Shown here piece after piece: positions 44,240-57,619 of a DNA stretch of 64,000 bases (the stretch's first letter is position 1; each line of letters starts with the position of its first letter). Source of the DNA: Rodentolepis nana (taxonomy: Eukaryota; Platyhelminthes; Cestoda; Cyclophyllidea; Hymenolepididae). Both the position numbers and the translations under genes were made by a program. The notes beneath the pieces are model-generated. The model saw nothing but the letters and a program-made list of their open reading frames with translations, ran no database searches and had not been told where the DNA came from. Location: NCBI GenBank assembly GCA_900617975.1, contig UZAE01000003.1, positions 1-64,000 of the forward strand, in the 5' to 3' direction.

Positions 44240-47200
44240 ATGTTTGGTCAGCCGAAGTGTAAGTTGGTTTCCACTTTTTTAGCTTTTCTTTATAGCCGTT
44301 TTTGGTGGTTCACCATCTACTGGATTTGGGTTTGGATCGACCCAATTCGGGGCATCAGCCACCACAAGCCAGCCATCCACAGGTCTATTTGGTCAACCTG
44401 CCTCCTCTACTCAACAAACTAGTGTCTTTGGAAGTTCCGTTTTCGGAGGAGCAAGTGCTACGATTTCTGGAACAACGGTTAAATTTAATCCCCCACTTGT
44501 AAATGATTTAGTCCAGAAAAATGGTCAAAAAGTTCAAGTAAATGCTAAGCACATGTGCATTTCTGCAATGAAGGAATATTCAGACAAGAGCATGGAGGTA
44601 AGTTGAAATTCGCTTAATCTTACTGTGTGTATAGGAACTTCGTGTTGAGGATTACCTTCAAAATCGCAAAAGTGGGGCTGCTGCTACCAAGAGTATATTT
44701 GGCTCAACATCTACTTCCGCATTTGGGTTTGGCACTGCTCAGACGACAGCATCTTCTTTATTTGGTTCTACCCCTGCTGCTCAGACAACTCAGTCATCTC
44801 TTTTTGGAAGTGCAAATACAAATTCTATTTTTGGTTCATCTCAGCCCATGGGCTCATTTGGCCAAAGTAGTATATTCGGTTCTAAACCCCTATTTGGTCC
44901 CTCAACAACTAGTACCACTGGACTTAACTTAACAACCAATCAACAACAATCGACGGGATTTGGTTTTGGGCAGAACACTCAACAACAGGGATCAATATTT
45001 GGTAGTGGTAGCACTTTTGGAGCTGCTAATACGACTGCGTCGTCTTTCGGTGTATTCGGAGCTCAACCCTCGTCAACTCAGTCAAGTGGTTTCTCTTTTG
45101 GGAAACCCGCTGGTTCGAGTATCTTTGGCGCGACAACAACTACGACTCCGAGTTTATTTGGTTCTACTCAACCGACCGTTCAAGCGTCTCCATTCGGAGC
45201 CCCAGCTGTAAGTTATTCGCTCTTATTCTTTTCTCTGTTTTTTTTGTAAACTTTTATATTTTCCAACATCAGTTGTTTGTTGGCGTATTAGTTATTGCTA
45301 CCTAGTTTCTATTAAATTTCGTACTTGGATTTGTTACGACACAGTTGATTTACCTTTTGGGATGTATAAAACACGCTGGAATCACGTTTTCCTTTTGGTT
45401 ATAGTATAAATCCATTTGAGTGACCTTAAATTTTTATTGATTTCTTTGCTCAGAGGAGCATAAACGAGTACTCAGGATGGGATTTGTCACCGATTGACCA
45501 ATTTATTACCTTTCCATTTAGGCTGTCAAGGTTGATGTTTTTCTACAAAATACCATTTTTTCTGATGGACAATTGAAATTTTTTTAGATTTCTTTCGTTT
45601 ATCTTCAACTTCTTTGTTGATTAGTCCCATATCTTTCTCATAACTAGTCAAGAAAAATGCCATTTCTTTTATGTCCTGATTGAAAAATATATGGTGTTAT
45701 TCTCGCTTTTGAACTAAAAAATGAACAAGTGCATCTGTAATTAAGACGAACATCTTTGAATTTTACATTTTTTAAAGAAAGTGATGTACGACTCTTCTTG
45801 AAAATTTAGCTTATGCTATCTGTTTTCTGTATGTTGGAGAAGTTTATTTTGATTAGAGATTAGTCAATCTCTGGATATCAGCATTTTATGTCTTCCTGCA
45901 GTCATTTTCCATAACCAAGTTCGAGCTACTGCTAAATTCTGAGATATTAAAGGCTACCCCTATTTACTTTTTAAAATTAGTCAAATCGTTGAGTTAGTAG
46001 TTGGTTGACTTGGAATTTATAAGTTTATATGAGCTTATTTAAACCAAGTTTTGCAGAATTTGTTTTCTCTTTCATCACTTCGATATGCTTTTCCTCGGCA
46101 CTGGTCGTGAATGCTACTTGTTAATGTCTATTTCTCATTTATGCAATTAAAAATGTGCTGTTCTCATTTGCTATGTATTTTGTTCTTGAAATTTATTTTT
46201 TTGTTTCAGAGGTCATTTAACGTGAGTTTTGGTACAGCGCACAATTAAAAACAATGGTGATATTTATACTAATTATATTTGTTGTTAAATTCTAGTTTTT
46301 TTAAATAAAATAGACCTCTCAGACTAGTAATATCTTCGGTGGTGTGAAACCCGCTGGAACTTCGCTCTTTGGTACTACTACAGCATCTGCATTCAGTTTT
46401 GGGGCCAAGACAAATACTACGAGCTTATTTTCTACTCCAGGTTAGTTCAGTATTTCTAAAATTCTTGATTGGTAATGAGGCTTGAATCTATCCTTAGACA
46501 TCATAAGTTAATTAGTGTTTACTGAAAATATAAATATTTAACTGTATACTGAGTGTGAGTTGTCTCCAAGTTGTCAGATGATTTCTATACTTTGGAGGGG
46601 AAAAATTGAGGATAGTACCGGGGTGCTTATTCGGATGGGTTGTTATTTGGTATCCAAAATCGTTTCATAAAATTAAATTTTCTGTTTAATCGCTTTGGGA
46701 ATATCTTTGGAAGATCCCGGTAAATATAGGGATTACAGCATTGTGTGTAGTCAAATTTAGGATGATTTTATAGTAGTAATAACTATTAAAGAAAAAGGAA
46801 TAGTATGTTTAAAATTCACTAGTGCTTCAAATTAAATATTTGTTAATTTATTTAATGATAATAATACAAATTTTGTATTTGAAGTTGACTTCCAATGTTC
46901 TCATTATAGCAAACAACACTACGGGTTTCGGACTTGGAACTTCCACTTCAAACACCCTGCAGACAGGTCTGTTTGGGGCAAAGAAACCATCTTTTGGAAC
47001 CCCAGCTAGTTCTACAACTCCTGCCTTTGGTTTTGGCACAGCAAACAACACCGTCGCTCCAGCAACTAATCTCTTTGGCAACTCAACCGGTTTCGGACTT
47101 GGTTCTGCCGCTCAAACCACTCAACCTGCTACCGGTAGTATTTTCGGTTCTACAAATGCTGGTGCTACGGGAGGACTGTTTAATAAACCTGCTACTAATG

Positions 47201-50200
47201 CTTTCGGCTTTAATCAATCTTCCACTTCTACTCCCTCACTGTTTGGTACAACTCAAAACACCGGGACTGGACTTGGTACGAACCTCTTTGGCAACACGAA
47301 TACTACAGGTGGGTTAAATACATCTCTCGGTTTCGGAGGTCTCACTGGTTCCACCGTCACTCCCTTCTCCGCAAATACTGCCCAGAATGGTGCAGCTCAA
47401 GGCCCTCTTGTAGAAGAGCTGACTCAACATGCTAGAGCACAGCAACATGTTCTTGACATGGTTCGCAGTATGCCCTATGGACAGTCTTCTCTCTTCAAAC
47501 ACCTTGATGTTGGACATTTTTCATCTACTGCACCATCTTCTGCGTCGACCATAGTCACCACAACCACCTCTACTGCAGTTTCAAAAACTACTGGAGGTGG
47601 TTCTGTGATGTCAGTTTCAGCTGCTGCGAGTACTATAGCAGAGTTGCACAAAACAAATTCGCTCGCTAGAAGTCCAGCTAGAATTGGCAAGGGTTTTGTC
47701 ACGCGTGGACCTATGCAACAAGTTCCTCTCAACAAAAGACAACTCTTCACTGGTTTTCAAGAGGACGATGCTCTTGTTTCTGCTCAGTCTCCTATGTCAG
47801 GGAACATAAGGAGCAATGTAGGAGATATTTCCCTAAATAAGTCCAATGGTGCTTCTGATAGCCGTTTCTTTGTGCGCAGAGATACTTGGAAACGCCTCAA
47901 TATCCCCAGTTGTGTTAGGAACTCGATCATCGAACGTTCATCTCTGGCAGTTTCTGATTTGGAACAACAACAGATTGAAGAAAGTGATGAAAGTGAATCA
48001 CAAGTAAGTAGCAATGTTCCTCCACCAAGATCGCCCAAGTTAAATAAGGGTGCAGGAGATGCTGGTGTGACTGCAGTCTCTTCCCCGGTTACTAGGGTTA
48101 AGTTTCTCGATACTGCAACGTCCACGCCTTTGTCAAACAGGTCAACTGGTGGTGAAGAGTTGGTATGTTTAATTCTTCTCTTGGTCTATCGTAAACCCTT
48201 TTTAACTATGACTCTTTTTTAGGTAAATAGTCGGAAACAAGCTCCCCAAACACCCCAACAGAATATTTCGAACAGTCCAGCAAATGCTTGCAATCTATCT
48301 GTAGATGCCAACTGGACTATGACACATGATACTCAGCTAGCTTCACCATCAATTGTACAAAATGACGAAACATCCGATTCAAGTCATACTGCGACTACAA
48401 ATAGAGCTGGCATACGTTTATCAAAACCGGGGTACTATATGTTCCCTACTTTGGATGAGTTAGTTGATTTGATCGATGAGTCTGGGCGTTGTGTTGTCCA
48501 GGATTTCGTCATTGGAAGACAAGTAAGTCTTTTATTTCTTCTTTCCATTGTTTAAGCTTTTTCAATTTATCCCCTTTGTTTCCTCCTTTTAGTCTTATGG
48601 TCACATCCTCTTCCCGGGGTTGACAGATATCACTGGAATCGATTTTGATGAAGTGGTTCACATTCGACGTCGTGAAGTGGTTGTCTACCCCGACGATTCC
48701 GTCAAGCCGCCACAAGGATATGGTCTCAATAGGAAAGCAGAAGTTACCCTAGATGGTGTCTGGCCAACGGATAAATCCACGAGGGAGTTTATAAAATCAC
48801 CTCAGAGAATTGCTTCTATGAAGTTTGATGAACGACTGGAGAAGTATACACAAAAGATGGATGCTACGTATGTTTGTGTCTTAATATTTGATTAATATAA
48901 GTATTTGGGAAAAAAATTAATATTGACATATTTGACTGAAGTGGTGATTTAATGTGCATTTATTGCTTTAGATTTATCGAATACCGACCAGATACCGGAT
49001 CCTGGGTGTTTGAAGTGAAGCACTTCTCAAAATACCGTCTGGATGATTCAGATGACGAAGAGGAAGCTGAAATACCTTCGCAAACTAAATGGGCAAATGA
49101 AAGAGCTGCGGAAGTCAGCAACTCTCGAAAGGTATGAATATCCGTTAGTTATCACTTTGCATTTTGAATAGAAAGCACTGTCTATAGAACGGAAATAGCG
49201 TAACTGGTTATGTTACTTGTTAGAATGCCTGTTAAAAGAAGGATGTGATGAATAAATGATCACATAGTATGAGTGAACGTAAGAAGTCATGACCAACACA
49301 CCATCCTGCATTTTATTTACCCAACGGAAATCACCAACAATCATGAATCCAATATTGTAAAAGTGGTGGAGAGTAGGAAAGCAGTATCGTTGCGGATGCG
49401 TTTTCTCTTTGTTGCTTTGAACATATTCGTTAATTCTGATTCTCCGAGTGTAAATCCCAAGTTACTTCCTAATGGGTAGTAAATTTGCCAGAACCTTTTT
49501 CGCCTTTTTGGTGCTGATCGAACTTTACCGTAATCAGTAGAGCTTCATACTCCAATATTGTTTAGATTTTTCAATGAATTTTCTGAATAGCTGCAAATGA
49601 ATCTTTCTCCTGAATCATCGAGATCGGAAAGCTTGGGTGTAAAATTGTATGCTAATGTGGCTTTGACGAGGTGGTTTCTACGAATCAAATACTATTTTCG
49701 GTACTGTGATTGATCGAAAAAGCTTCCTCTCTTAGCTTAACTCTTCACTGTGAAAGCATTTCAGCGTTTAATAAATCTGAGTCCTCTTAATATTGGTACA
49801 TAAAGGCGATGTACATGCAGCTATTTTTGTATTTACCACGTCTTATGAAACTTTTCCTCTGTTTATAGGTTAACGTCGACTCAAACAAGGTATTGGGAAT
49901 GGTAGACTCTCCCATTCCCGAAAGCGCAGCTTTGAATGCTTCTCGTAACACTTGGCATTCACCTCGAGGCTTCAAGGGAGTTCGAGATTATCTTTTTTCT
50001 ACTGGTTCCTCCATGGATGATAATGGTGGAATGGAATATGACGATGTAGATGACCAGGCTGATTTTCTCTCTCGACGACTATTCCAAAAGGAGAAGGCCT
50101 TCAATCTGCCCCAACCAACCCAATTCGAGAGTAGGCGCCTTCTTTCATAAAAGCCCCATTTCAACTAACTATTCTTTGTCACTTTATATGAATATCATCG

Positions 50201-53200
50201 CCCTAATTAAATCGAATTTTGCCTTCTAATAAATTTCGATTCGAGCTTTAAATCGTTAATGTTTTAATTACTATCTAGTTTTTTTAAATATCAATTCTTT
50301 CTTTTACTTCCTGACAAATAACCAAATTTCTGGGTGTCTGTCTTGATTGTAAAACCGAGGAATATTATACATTTGTTTAGTAATATTCACTAAATAGTAC
50401 TTTAAAAAACCCATTATTTAATAAGTCAAAGCAGCTCAATAATGGTGCCATTTATCCGTCTTCATGTTTTTGAATTTCTTTATAAAGGGAGCGTTATTTG
50501 GTTATTGGCTATATGTACACCCATTTTCATTGAATATTTCAATTATCAAAGAAAAAGCAAGTTGATTATCAGCACATGGATAATTTTTGAAATCACACTC
50601 GACCATCAGTAAATATTGATTATTTCACTCCTTGAATGGGCACAGTTGGGGTTCGAGACTGTGAAGCCTTGCAATGACAATCTTGTTATTGCTATCGCCC
50701 CTGCTCGTTGGGGTAATTATTACTTTCGTTAATTGATAAAACATGTTATTTTTTTCAATTTTGTACCATTCTATTGTTACTCAAGCTTTACAGTTAGATA
50801 TACTCAATTTAGCAGGTTTTATCCACTTAAAAAGTTTATTTTATTCTGGAATAATAACAAATATATTAATTGCTAAAATGATTCAACTTTTAGCTAATTT
50901 CGATGTCCATAAACTGAGATTATGTGTCAAATCTTGTTGAATGGAAATAATGCTATTTAAAAATTGGATAAATTTCCGAAGTGACTACACGTGCTACTTT
51001 TGATTAAAGCTAGATCATTTACTCTTTTGATGCTTTCTGGGGTGTAACTATTTAGGGCTGATCAAAATAGAAAATGAATATTTTGTTTTTTTCCCATATC
51101 TCTAGGCTTGACAATTTGCATGATATTTGGGTTATTTTTAATATTGCGCAATAGTGATTAGTCGCTTACTTATTACTCAACACGCTGTGTGGCTTGGGGG
51201 TGTGATGTGGAGAGTATTTGGTTCGGATTTGGAATTGAGTCATCAAGCCGCTAATCTAATTGTACTTAATTTTCCCTCCCTTTTCTAGATACCACTTCTC
51301 TTGAGTTGAATGACCTTTCTTCTTTTGCCACAAAGACCTCCCGCTTCATTAGCCAAGAGGAACAAGATATAGCAGCAGCAGCAGCCAATGTCCTAAAATT
51401 TGATTCCTTGCAGTGCGTTCACAACCCAACTGCCTGTGATCATACCATTGTGTTACCCAAAGTGGATAAGAAGAAACTCTGCTCATTGCCCTTTGATAGA
51501 ATTCAGGAACTCCTCATTGGTGAGTGTTTGCTTTTATTATTGTTGATGACAACGCGAAGTTGTTTTTATGCTAGTTTTAATAATAGACTAGTATCTGAAT
51601 AATCTGGACAGCAAAAACCTCGTCTTTTGCTGTGTGGTCAAGTCATTTTATAGGGTATAGTACAGTCCTTCAGACCCGAAAGAGAGGTATGCCCTAACAT
51701 TTATTGATTAATCAAAGATTCAATTTGTCATCTAAAATTGAATGTGCCCATATTGTGCAAGCGGGTGAAGATTGACCCATTCATTGGTCGTCATTATCCA
51801 GTCGCTTCAAAAGAGGCAAGTCGATGATTGACGGTTGACCTCGTCATGTGACCTATCGCGGTTTTTCCATAGAAGTGGCATATCTATGACTGAATCTATG
51901 TACTTTCGTAGGCACAACAAAGTATTGATTCGTTCTCCTTTGAGATCTTGTAATCGATAGAGTGGATGGTAGAAGAAAATTACGCAGTAAAGCCTGTTTG
52001 ATAAGAGTGCTACTTTATCAGAGTTCTAGAAGTGCTAGGTCGTCTACTTTTGTAGTGATTTACGCTTCGCTTGACAATGTTTGTGTTTCCTTAAGCTCAG
52101 TTGTCATGGCTCGACTCCTAGCTGTCTGTACGAATTTATTTAGGTGATATTCAGGGTTTTTTGACATTTCAGCTTAATAGAATTGTTTGCTATATCATTT
52201 TTCATTGTTTTTCACTGATGAGCAGAAAGGTTAGCTTTGCTAATCCATCTTAAATAAAGCTGAACTCAGTAGATTCCCGTTTAGGTTACCATTTACTAGT
52301 ACTTTTTGCGACTTTATTTTGCAATAACAGATAGTAGCTCGTAGATTTGAGCAAATGATTGCCTTCGCGTAGATTTCCACTTCTGATCACCAAGCTACTG
52401 ACGCGTGTCAACCTTTGATCTCTATTTTGCTTGAATTCTCTCAATCCGAATGTAAGAAAACCAAAATGTCATAGTGTTCGTGCCGTAGTCCCAAAAAGCC
52501 TTGAAGTGATTCGCAAGATTTCTCATTTTAATTTACGTCTATTATTTTCCATCAACTTAGGAATATTTGCATGAACCAATGAATGTATGACCACGAACTT
52601 TGTTTTCCAATCTAATAGGCAAATCTATTGACTTTCGACTCAGCTGTTTCGATGCTGGTTTCGGTAGAGGTGACGTTGCCCGACTTTGTTGGAGTTTATT
52701 TCCGCGAAAAGATCTTCCTCCACAACTTGTCCTACTCACAAGTGATCCCACTTCTGATCCTCCTGCTCACGTTGTTGCCTCTACAGTTCCCGTTCAGATT
52801 GATCCCCAAGAGGAGGTAAGTTAAATTAGTCTACTGAAATCATATAAGTAGTGTGTTTTCATAATTAGTTATAATATCTTTTCTTTAGCTCCTACTTAAC
52901 TCAGCTCTAGAGACATCAACACAAACTGCCGTGGAAATAGGTTTCTGTCCACTATTCCATCCACAATCTGGTCCGTGTGTTTTGGAATCTTACCTGGGAT
53001 ATCTAGGCAGCCGTAATGGATTGACGGAGGACTCTGAATACTCTGAAAAAATGAGAGCTCTTCGTCGTGCTCTGCTCCTCTGTCAAGCTCTTTGGGCTCG
53101 ACATAATGATACTTTGGGACTTCATGAAGAATTCGTACCATGTCAGCCGCGTGACTTTGGTTTCGATAAACAAGAACCTGATGATCTGGTTGATGCTTGT

Positions 53201-56200
53201 TCTCGCGAAAGTGTTTCAGATTCGGATGCTATGAATGACCTCTCTCGACGTCAGGCTGTGTCCGAATGGATTAGGTAAGGACCTGGGACTGTTTTAAAAA
53301 TCGACTGAAGACGGTGTTCAGTATATATAGTCCTAGTTGCTTTGTAGATGCTAAATTTAAAGAACTGTGGTCAACTTTTAACTTAAGGTTTGTCCTAGAT
53401 TAATTATCTACAAAGCTGACTGGGTATTTCCTCGCTGACGGTAGTTTGAAATGCACTTTTGTTCGATCGTTTTCATGGGACACTTTGTAAAAGCGTGGAA
53501 AATGCACTTACTGATACATGCATTTTGAAAATGCAACTATTGAAATTCATCATAGATGGCTTAGAAATTGGAATAATTGATAGATTAAGACTGGGAATAA
53601 ACAAATTCCGAAGGAATTATCAATTTGTCTGAAATATGAAAAGATTGAAAAACTTGATACTCCACATTTAGTTCATTTCACGCTCGCTTATCGGTTGGTA
53701 AACAATATCTTCATTAACACCGTCTTTTACTCTTCATAGGGCTGAGTTACGCCCCTGGTTGGATGGTCGATTAAAGGAGCTCAAAGTAGCTCATCTTTTG
53801 AGTGTTAAAGATGCCTCTCAACCCCCTTGGAATCTTTCTGAAAAAGTTACGAAATCAGCCGTCTATGAGGGTATATTTGCTTGTCTTTGTTGTGGAGAGA
53901 CCGGAATGGCCTGCCGACTTGCTCTCACTTGCCGTATGTCCCATCTCGCCAGTTGTCTCTCAATGGCTGCCATCAGTGACCCTCTTTGTAAGCGGGGTTT
54001 GCAAAAACAGCTCCGTGTGTGGAATGAACTCAAGGTGAGATCGCTTTTCATTTAGGATATTCTCATTTTAAGTCACACTTTTTAAAAAATTTGAATGTCA
54101 TCTTGTATTGTCACCCAAATTGTGGGAAGTGATGAGTCGGAACCAGATTGTGGAAGCCAATGATATAGCTGGCCTCATACATGTCACTTATTATTTGTTC
54201 AGTCTTGCTCAATGGAATTTTATTACTTATCAATAAAACCATTCTTTTTCATTGTCACTGTTTTTCTTGTATATTCTTAATAGGTTCTGCCTTTCATGCC
54301 TCAATCAATTCTACGCACATACGCTCTTCTAGCGGGCGAAATCAAGGTGCCAATAACGGGAAACAAGGGCAAGACAGTAATTAATGTATTGGCAGGTGTC
54401 CCTTATCTCCAGGCTCTGGGTGTCCATCTGTGGTACCTGGTGGATCATTCGACCGATTTAGCATCTGCTCTCAGGCTCTTCTCCATTAACTGGCATGCCT
54501 GTGATACTTTTGAAGTTGCTCCACCGCGACCTCCCGAAGATGCTGATCTGAAAATGTCGAACAGCTCATCATCGCTTAAGAGATCTGGTGGTGCTCCTTC
54601 TCAGAGTTAGTACAATTCGTTTATACCTCTAGGTTGCTTCTTCCTAAAGCTTTGAATTATTAGAGCCTTGGAAGAAAGTAGAAGATCAGCTTCCCAAACA
54701 ACCGTTATTTTCGTAATGCATTTTGCGTAGACAACTATTAATTTCATCTTTAACTATCTTGCATATCCGTGTATGGGTTAGGAATTCATCAGTTGATAAC
54801 CCAATAGGTGATAAATGAAGCCTCTGAGTTTGGCTCGCTTTTACCGGAAATATTCACCTACAATTGTTAATGTGTAAACGAGTTCAAAGGATCGCTACCT
54901 ATTCAGTGATGTGGACGGCCAATCGAACAAGAGGGGTGATGGAATTTGAGCTTTTCGTCATTGTGCGTCGAGAGTACTTTTTCATAATGCTTTCTTAAGT
55001 ATTATAGGGTGGGTATTTCAAAATAGATAGTTACAGATCCAGTAATAAGTTAACAAGCTAAAATGAGTCCCTTGACCAATACACATCTTTCTTACCTGTT
55101 AGTTATGCTATCGCGGAGCAGTTCTCGAGATGTGTGTTACCACCTCTTACGTTTGTCTACACGCCCCTGGCACAGTTTGGAGCGAACTCTTGATCCTCAG
55201 AGTATTCGCAGTAGTCCCAAACAGCGTCAAAATCAGCCATCTGGTGAACTCCTAGTCAGTGACAGTAGCTGGTCCTCTTCTTGGCATCTATGGCGTGTTC
55301 TCGTGTCTCTTGGACTGGGTTCTCTTAATCCGATCGCTACAGCTCGTTTGCATGAAGAATTGGCTAGCCATTTGGAAGCTGGTGGTCTCTGGGAATGGGC
55401 TGTCTTTGCCCTCATGCATGAAGTTGACCCGCGTTCTCGTGCTGCATCTGTCAAGCGACTGATCGCCCGAAACGTCAAGCTTCAGTCACTCGAAAGAACG
55501 CCCGAAGGGCAGTGGAGGCTTGATGAAGAATCTGTCAGTCGTTTCAACGAGGCTGAGTCCTTTATCCTGCAGAGATTTGGTGTTCCTGTCAAGTGGCTCC
55601 ATGAAGCGAAAGCCTGTTTGGCTCGATCTCTTCTCGCTTCACATTCGTCAGCTGTCGACGCGGAAACTTATCGTCTATTGGCTAGTTTAGAGGCCGCTCA
55701 TTGGCTAGCATCACAACACTATGATGCTGCCCACGAGGTTTATATGAAGCACCTTCTTCCTGATATAATGCTTCATTCTAGCCCAGTTTCAGTATCCTCC
55801 GTTCTAGCTGATGCACACCTTGCTACCGGTGGAAGTCCTGTCTCTTTGGCTACCAAACTCATGACAGTTCTACAGCCTTTTAATGGAATTCCTCGAGATA
55901 GTCTTCCATCCGCCTTTGAAAGGGGTGCTGAAGTCTATGTGGTGTATGCTCGAATTCTCAGCCTTGCATATCAACTTTCTCTCTGTAATAAAACTGATGA
56001 GGAGAGGATGGAAAGTGACAGTTATATGGATGGTAATCGAGTAAGAGATATTTCCGATATCCTGGAGGATCTTTTGGCAAATGCTCAGCAGCTGGTTGAT
56101 TTGCTTCAATCAATGCCCACCCCTACTGTTCGCGACAGGTTTGTTGGCTTATTAAATCTCTCGTCTACTATCTTTTTTAAGTAGCAATGCTTAAATCTAC

Positions 56201-56448
56201 CATCCTTTTTCAGGGTTGTCAAAAGCGAGATAGCTGTCACAGTGATTCGCCTAATCTCTGTTTTTCTTAATAATGACCTGCCTTTAAAGCCGGAGACAGG
56301 AAGTGAAATTTCTGAAGAACTGGACGAGAAGAATTCGATCCTTTGCCAGAGATTGAAACTGCTCACGAATATTGATCTACCCTCGGAGGCAATTTTAAGT
56401 GAAGTGGAAACCCTCACCGCAACGGGAATCTCCCAGCGTGTATTTTGA
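44240..56448 (+). CDS. NUP98: NUP98-NUP96 nucleoporin precursor, complete
   Basis: Precursor of two nuclear pore proteins: NUP98 (FG barrier, mRNA export) and NUP96 (Y-complex scaffold). Sixteen exons in phase, about 1,990 codons: 44240-44258, 44296-44597, 44635-45207, 46314-46440, 46910-48162, 48223-48522, 48593-48867, 48972-49131, 49869-50130, 51289-51519, 52619-52815, 52889-53274, 53740-54034, 54284-54605, 55103-56138 and 56214-56448. Exon 2 holds FG repeats, then the GLEBS motif that binds RAE1 (TTVKFNPPL and [20 protein letters not shown]). Exons 3-5 are rich in FG, GLFG and SLFG repeats. The autoproteolytic domain runs from [17 protein letters not shown] to [17 protein letters not shown], with HFS cleavage triad intact. 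The NUP96 part includes [26 protein letters not shown] and [14 protein letters not shown]. The total coding length is divisible by three. Human NUP98-96 is about 1,800 residues. A candidate AATAAA lies at 56523. Confidence 0.96.
45208..46313 (+). other. NUP98 intron 3
   Basis: 1.1-kb intron between two FG-repeat exons. I saw no ORF or repeat of note. Confidence 0.75.
49132..49868 (+). other. NUP98-NUP96 intron 8
   Basis: Intron lying just downstream of the autoproteolysis exon. A 68-codon open frame at 49273-49479 has no splice support or family resemblance and is disregarded. Confidence 0.7.
50131..51288 (+). other. NUP98-NUP96 intron 9
   Basis: 1.16-kb AT-rich intron within the NUP96 part. 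I saw no other feature. Confidence 0.75.
51520..52618 (+). other. NUP98-NUP96 intron 10
   Basis: 1.1-kb intron with no recognisable feature. Confidence 0.75.
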
Positions 56449-56650
56449 GGGAAAAACTGTTTTATATCGTTTTGAAAAGTATAATCGGTCTTTGTCATGT
56501 AAAGTCTATTAAAGTTCGAGAGAATAAATGCAGCGATATTTTGTAAAAAAATTCATAAGCTTGGCTGTGGTACTTAACTTATTGAGGTGAGTGGAGTTGT
56601 CAAAGATCGATTGTTTTGGGGTATGAATCATGTCTTAGTTATCACTCTTC

Positions 56651-56677
56651 CTACAGGCGGTGATTTTCACCGCGTAG
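56651..56677. repeat. Bulged GC-rich hairpin
   Basis: CTAC-AG-GCGGTGA-TTT-TCACCGC-GTAG: seven perfect pairs around a TTT loop, then four more pairs after an AG bulge. It is conspicuous in AT-rich DNA. Its function is unknown. It lies about 200 bases after the NUP98-NUP96 stop codon, beyond the candidate poly(A) signal. Confidence 0.6.
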
Positions 56678-57599
56678 GTGTGAAGCAGAGAGGGTTTATA
56701 AAAGTCGAGTTTATTGCGGGAAGAGATGGGAGCTAGAGGGCAGGCTTGTGCGAACTCGCAGAGGCTAGTAAAGAGTTGAGCTGATTTGAGGAACGCTTAT
56801 GGTAAATAGAGGGCAAATGTAGAGATGGAGTAAATAAATCGCATGTTACAAAATCGACCTGTGTCATCAAACGGAGCCATGTCAGATAGAAATTACAAAG
56901 TAGCTGGTCAGGCAATATTAGCTTGTAGAAATCAGTAATTATTGAATTGTTGAGGGCCTTTCGACAGGTAGGTTCGTGACGCAGTGAATACGATCTGCTT
57001 AGATCAGTATTAAGATATCGAATACTATCTGACTTAAACAGTGATAACCAGCATTGGTTTATGAAAATATTGAGAAACATTAATGGTGCTAGCATGTAGA
57101 CTACAATCAAAGACGCAATAACTAGACTAAAGTTATTTTTAGTCTATAAAATATCTAGTCAGACCACTTTCAGAATGCGATTACGTCATCATTATATATC
57201 CTGCTAAATAACAAAAAGATCAATTGGCCACTATTACCACGTGAGATTCAAACTTATATCTGGTATACTGCTAATAACGATACAGTTATGAGACATTCAC
57301 CGGAAGATTGTAGAACAGGAAAGAGAAGATAAAGAAATGGCTTCATCATGAATGCCTTCAGCACAAGGCAAGTTAGCGTGAATGGTCATTAGCTAATCCA
57401 TCCATTGGTACAGTATGATTGGTTACTTTAAGCATATGGAGTACCTATTGGTCAGCGAGGTCGCTAGCTTAGCCAGGTGTCGTTTTACCTGATAACTTTG
57501 GGGTCTGAAAATACACGTGTTTCGGGCGTTTTATTAGATTGTTGCCAATTCGTGTTGAGTCTTTAGTATAGATCTTGGAAATGAAGCAATACTTCTAAC

Positions 57600-57619
57600 A
57601 CTGTTTTTGCTGATTTTAG
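57600..57619 (+). promoter_or_regulatory. Splice-acceptor-like sequence abutting the XPNPEP3 start codon
   Basis: A pyrimidine-rich tract ending in gattttag lies immediately before ATG, so an AG directly precedes the start codon. This could be the acceptor of a 5' UTR intron or of spliced-leader trans-splicing, which flatworms use and in which leader ends can place or supply an AUG. Sequence alone cannot decide. Confidence 0.45.

Larger units (their letters stand above)
56449..57619. other. Intergenic region between NUP98-NUP96 and XPNPEP3
   Basis: Contains the NUP98-NUP96 3' UTR with AATAAA at 56523-56528, a GC-rich hairpin at 56651-56677 and a TATAAAA at about 56697. I saw no coding exon. 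The stretch just upstream of 57620 ends in a pyrimidine-rich acceptor-like sequence. Confidence 0.6.

Noticed and set aside
44627..47317. Leu-rich ORFs in the NUP98 FG-repeat exons
   Set aside because: These are out-of-frame readings of the FG repeats; the FG frame is the one consistent with exon phases and family motifs.
55995..56005. CTGATGAG core reminiscent of a hammerhead ribozyme
   Set aside because: It lies within the NUP96 coding exon, without a matching GAAA core strand or stems.
56733..57110. 125-codon minus-strand ORF between NUP98-NUP96 and XPNPEP3
   Set aside because: No family resemblance, no splice or regulatory support, and composition like the surrounding non-coding DNA.
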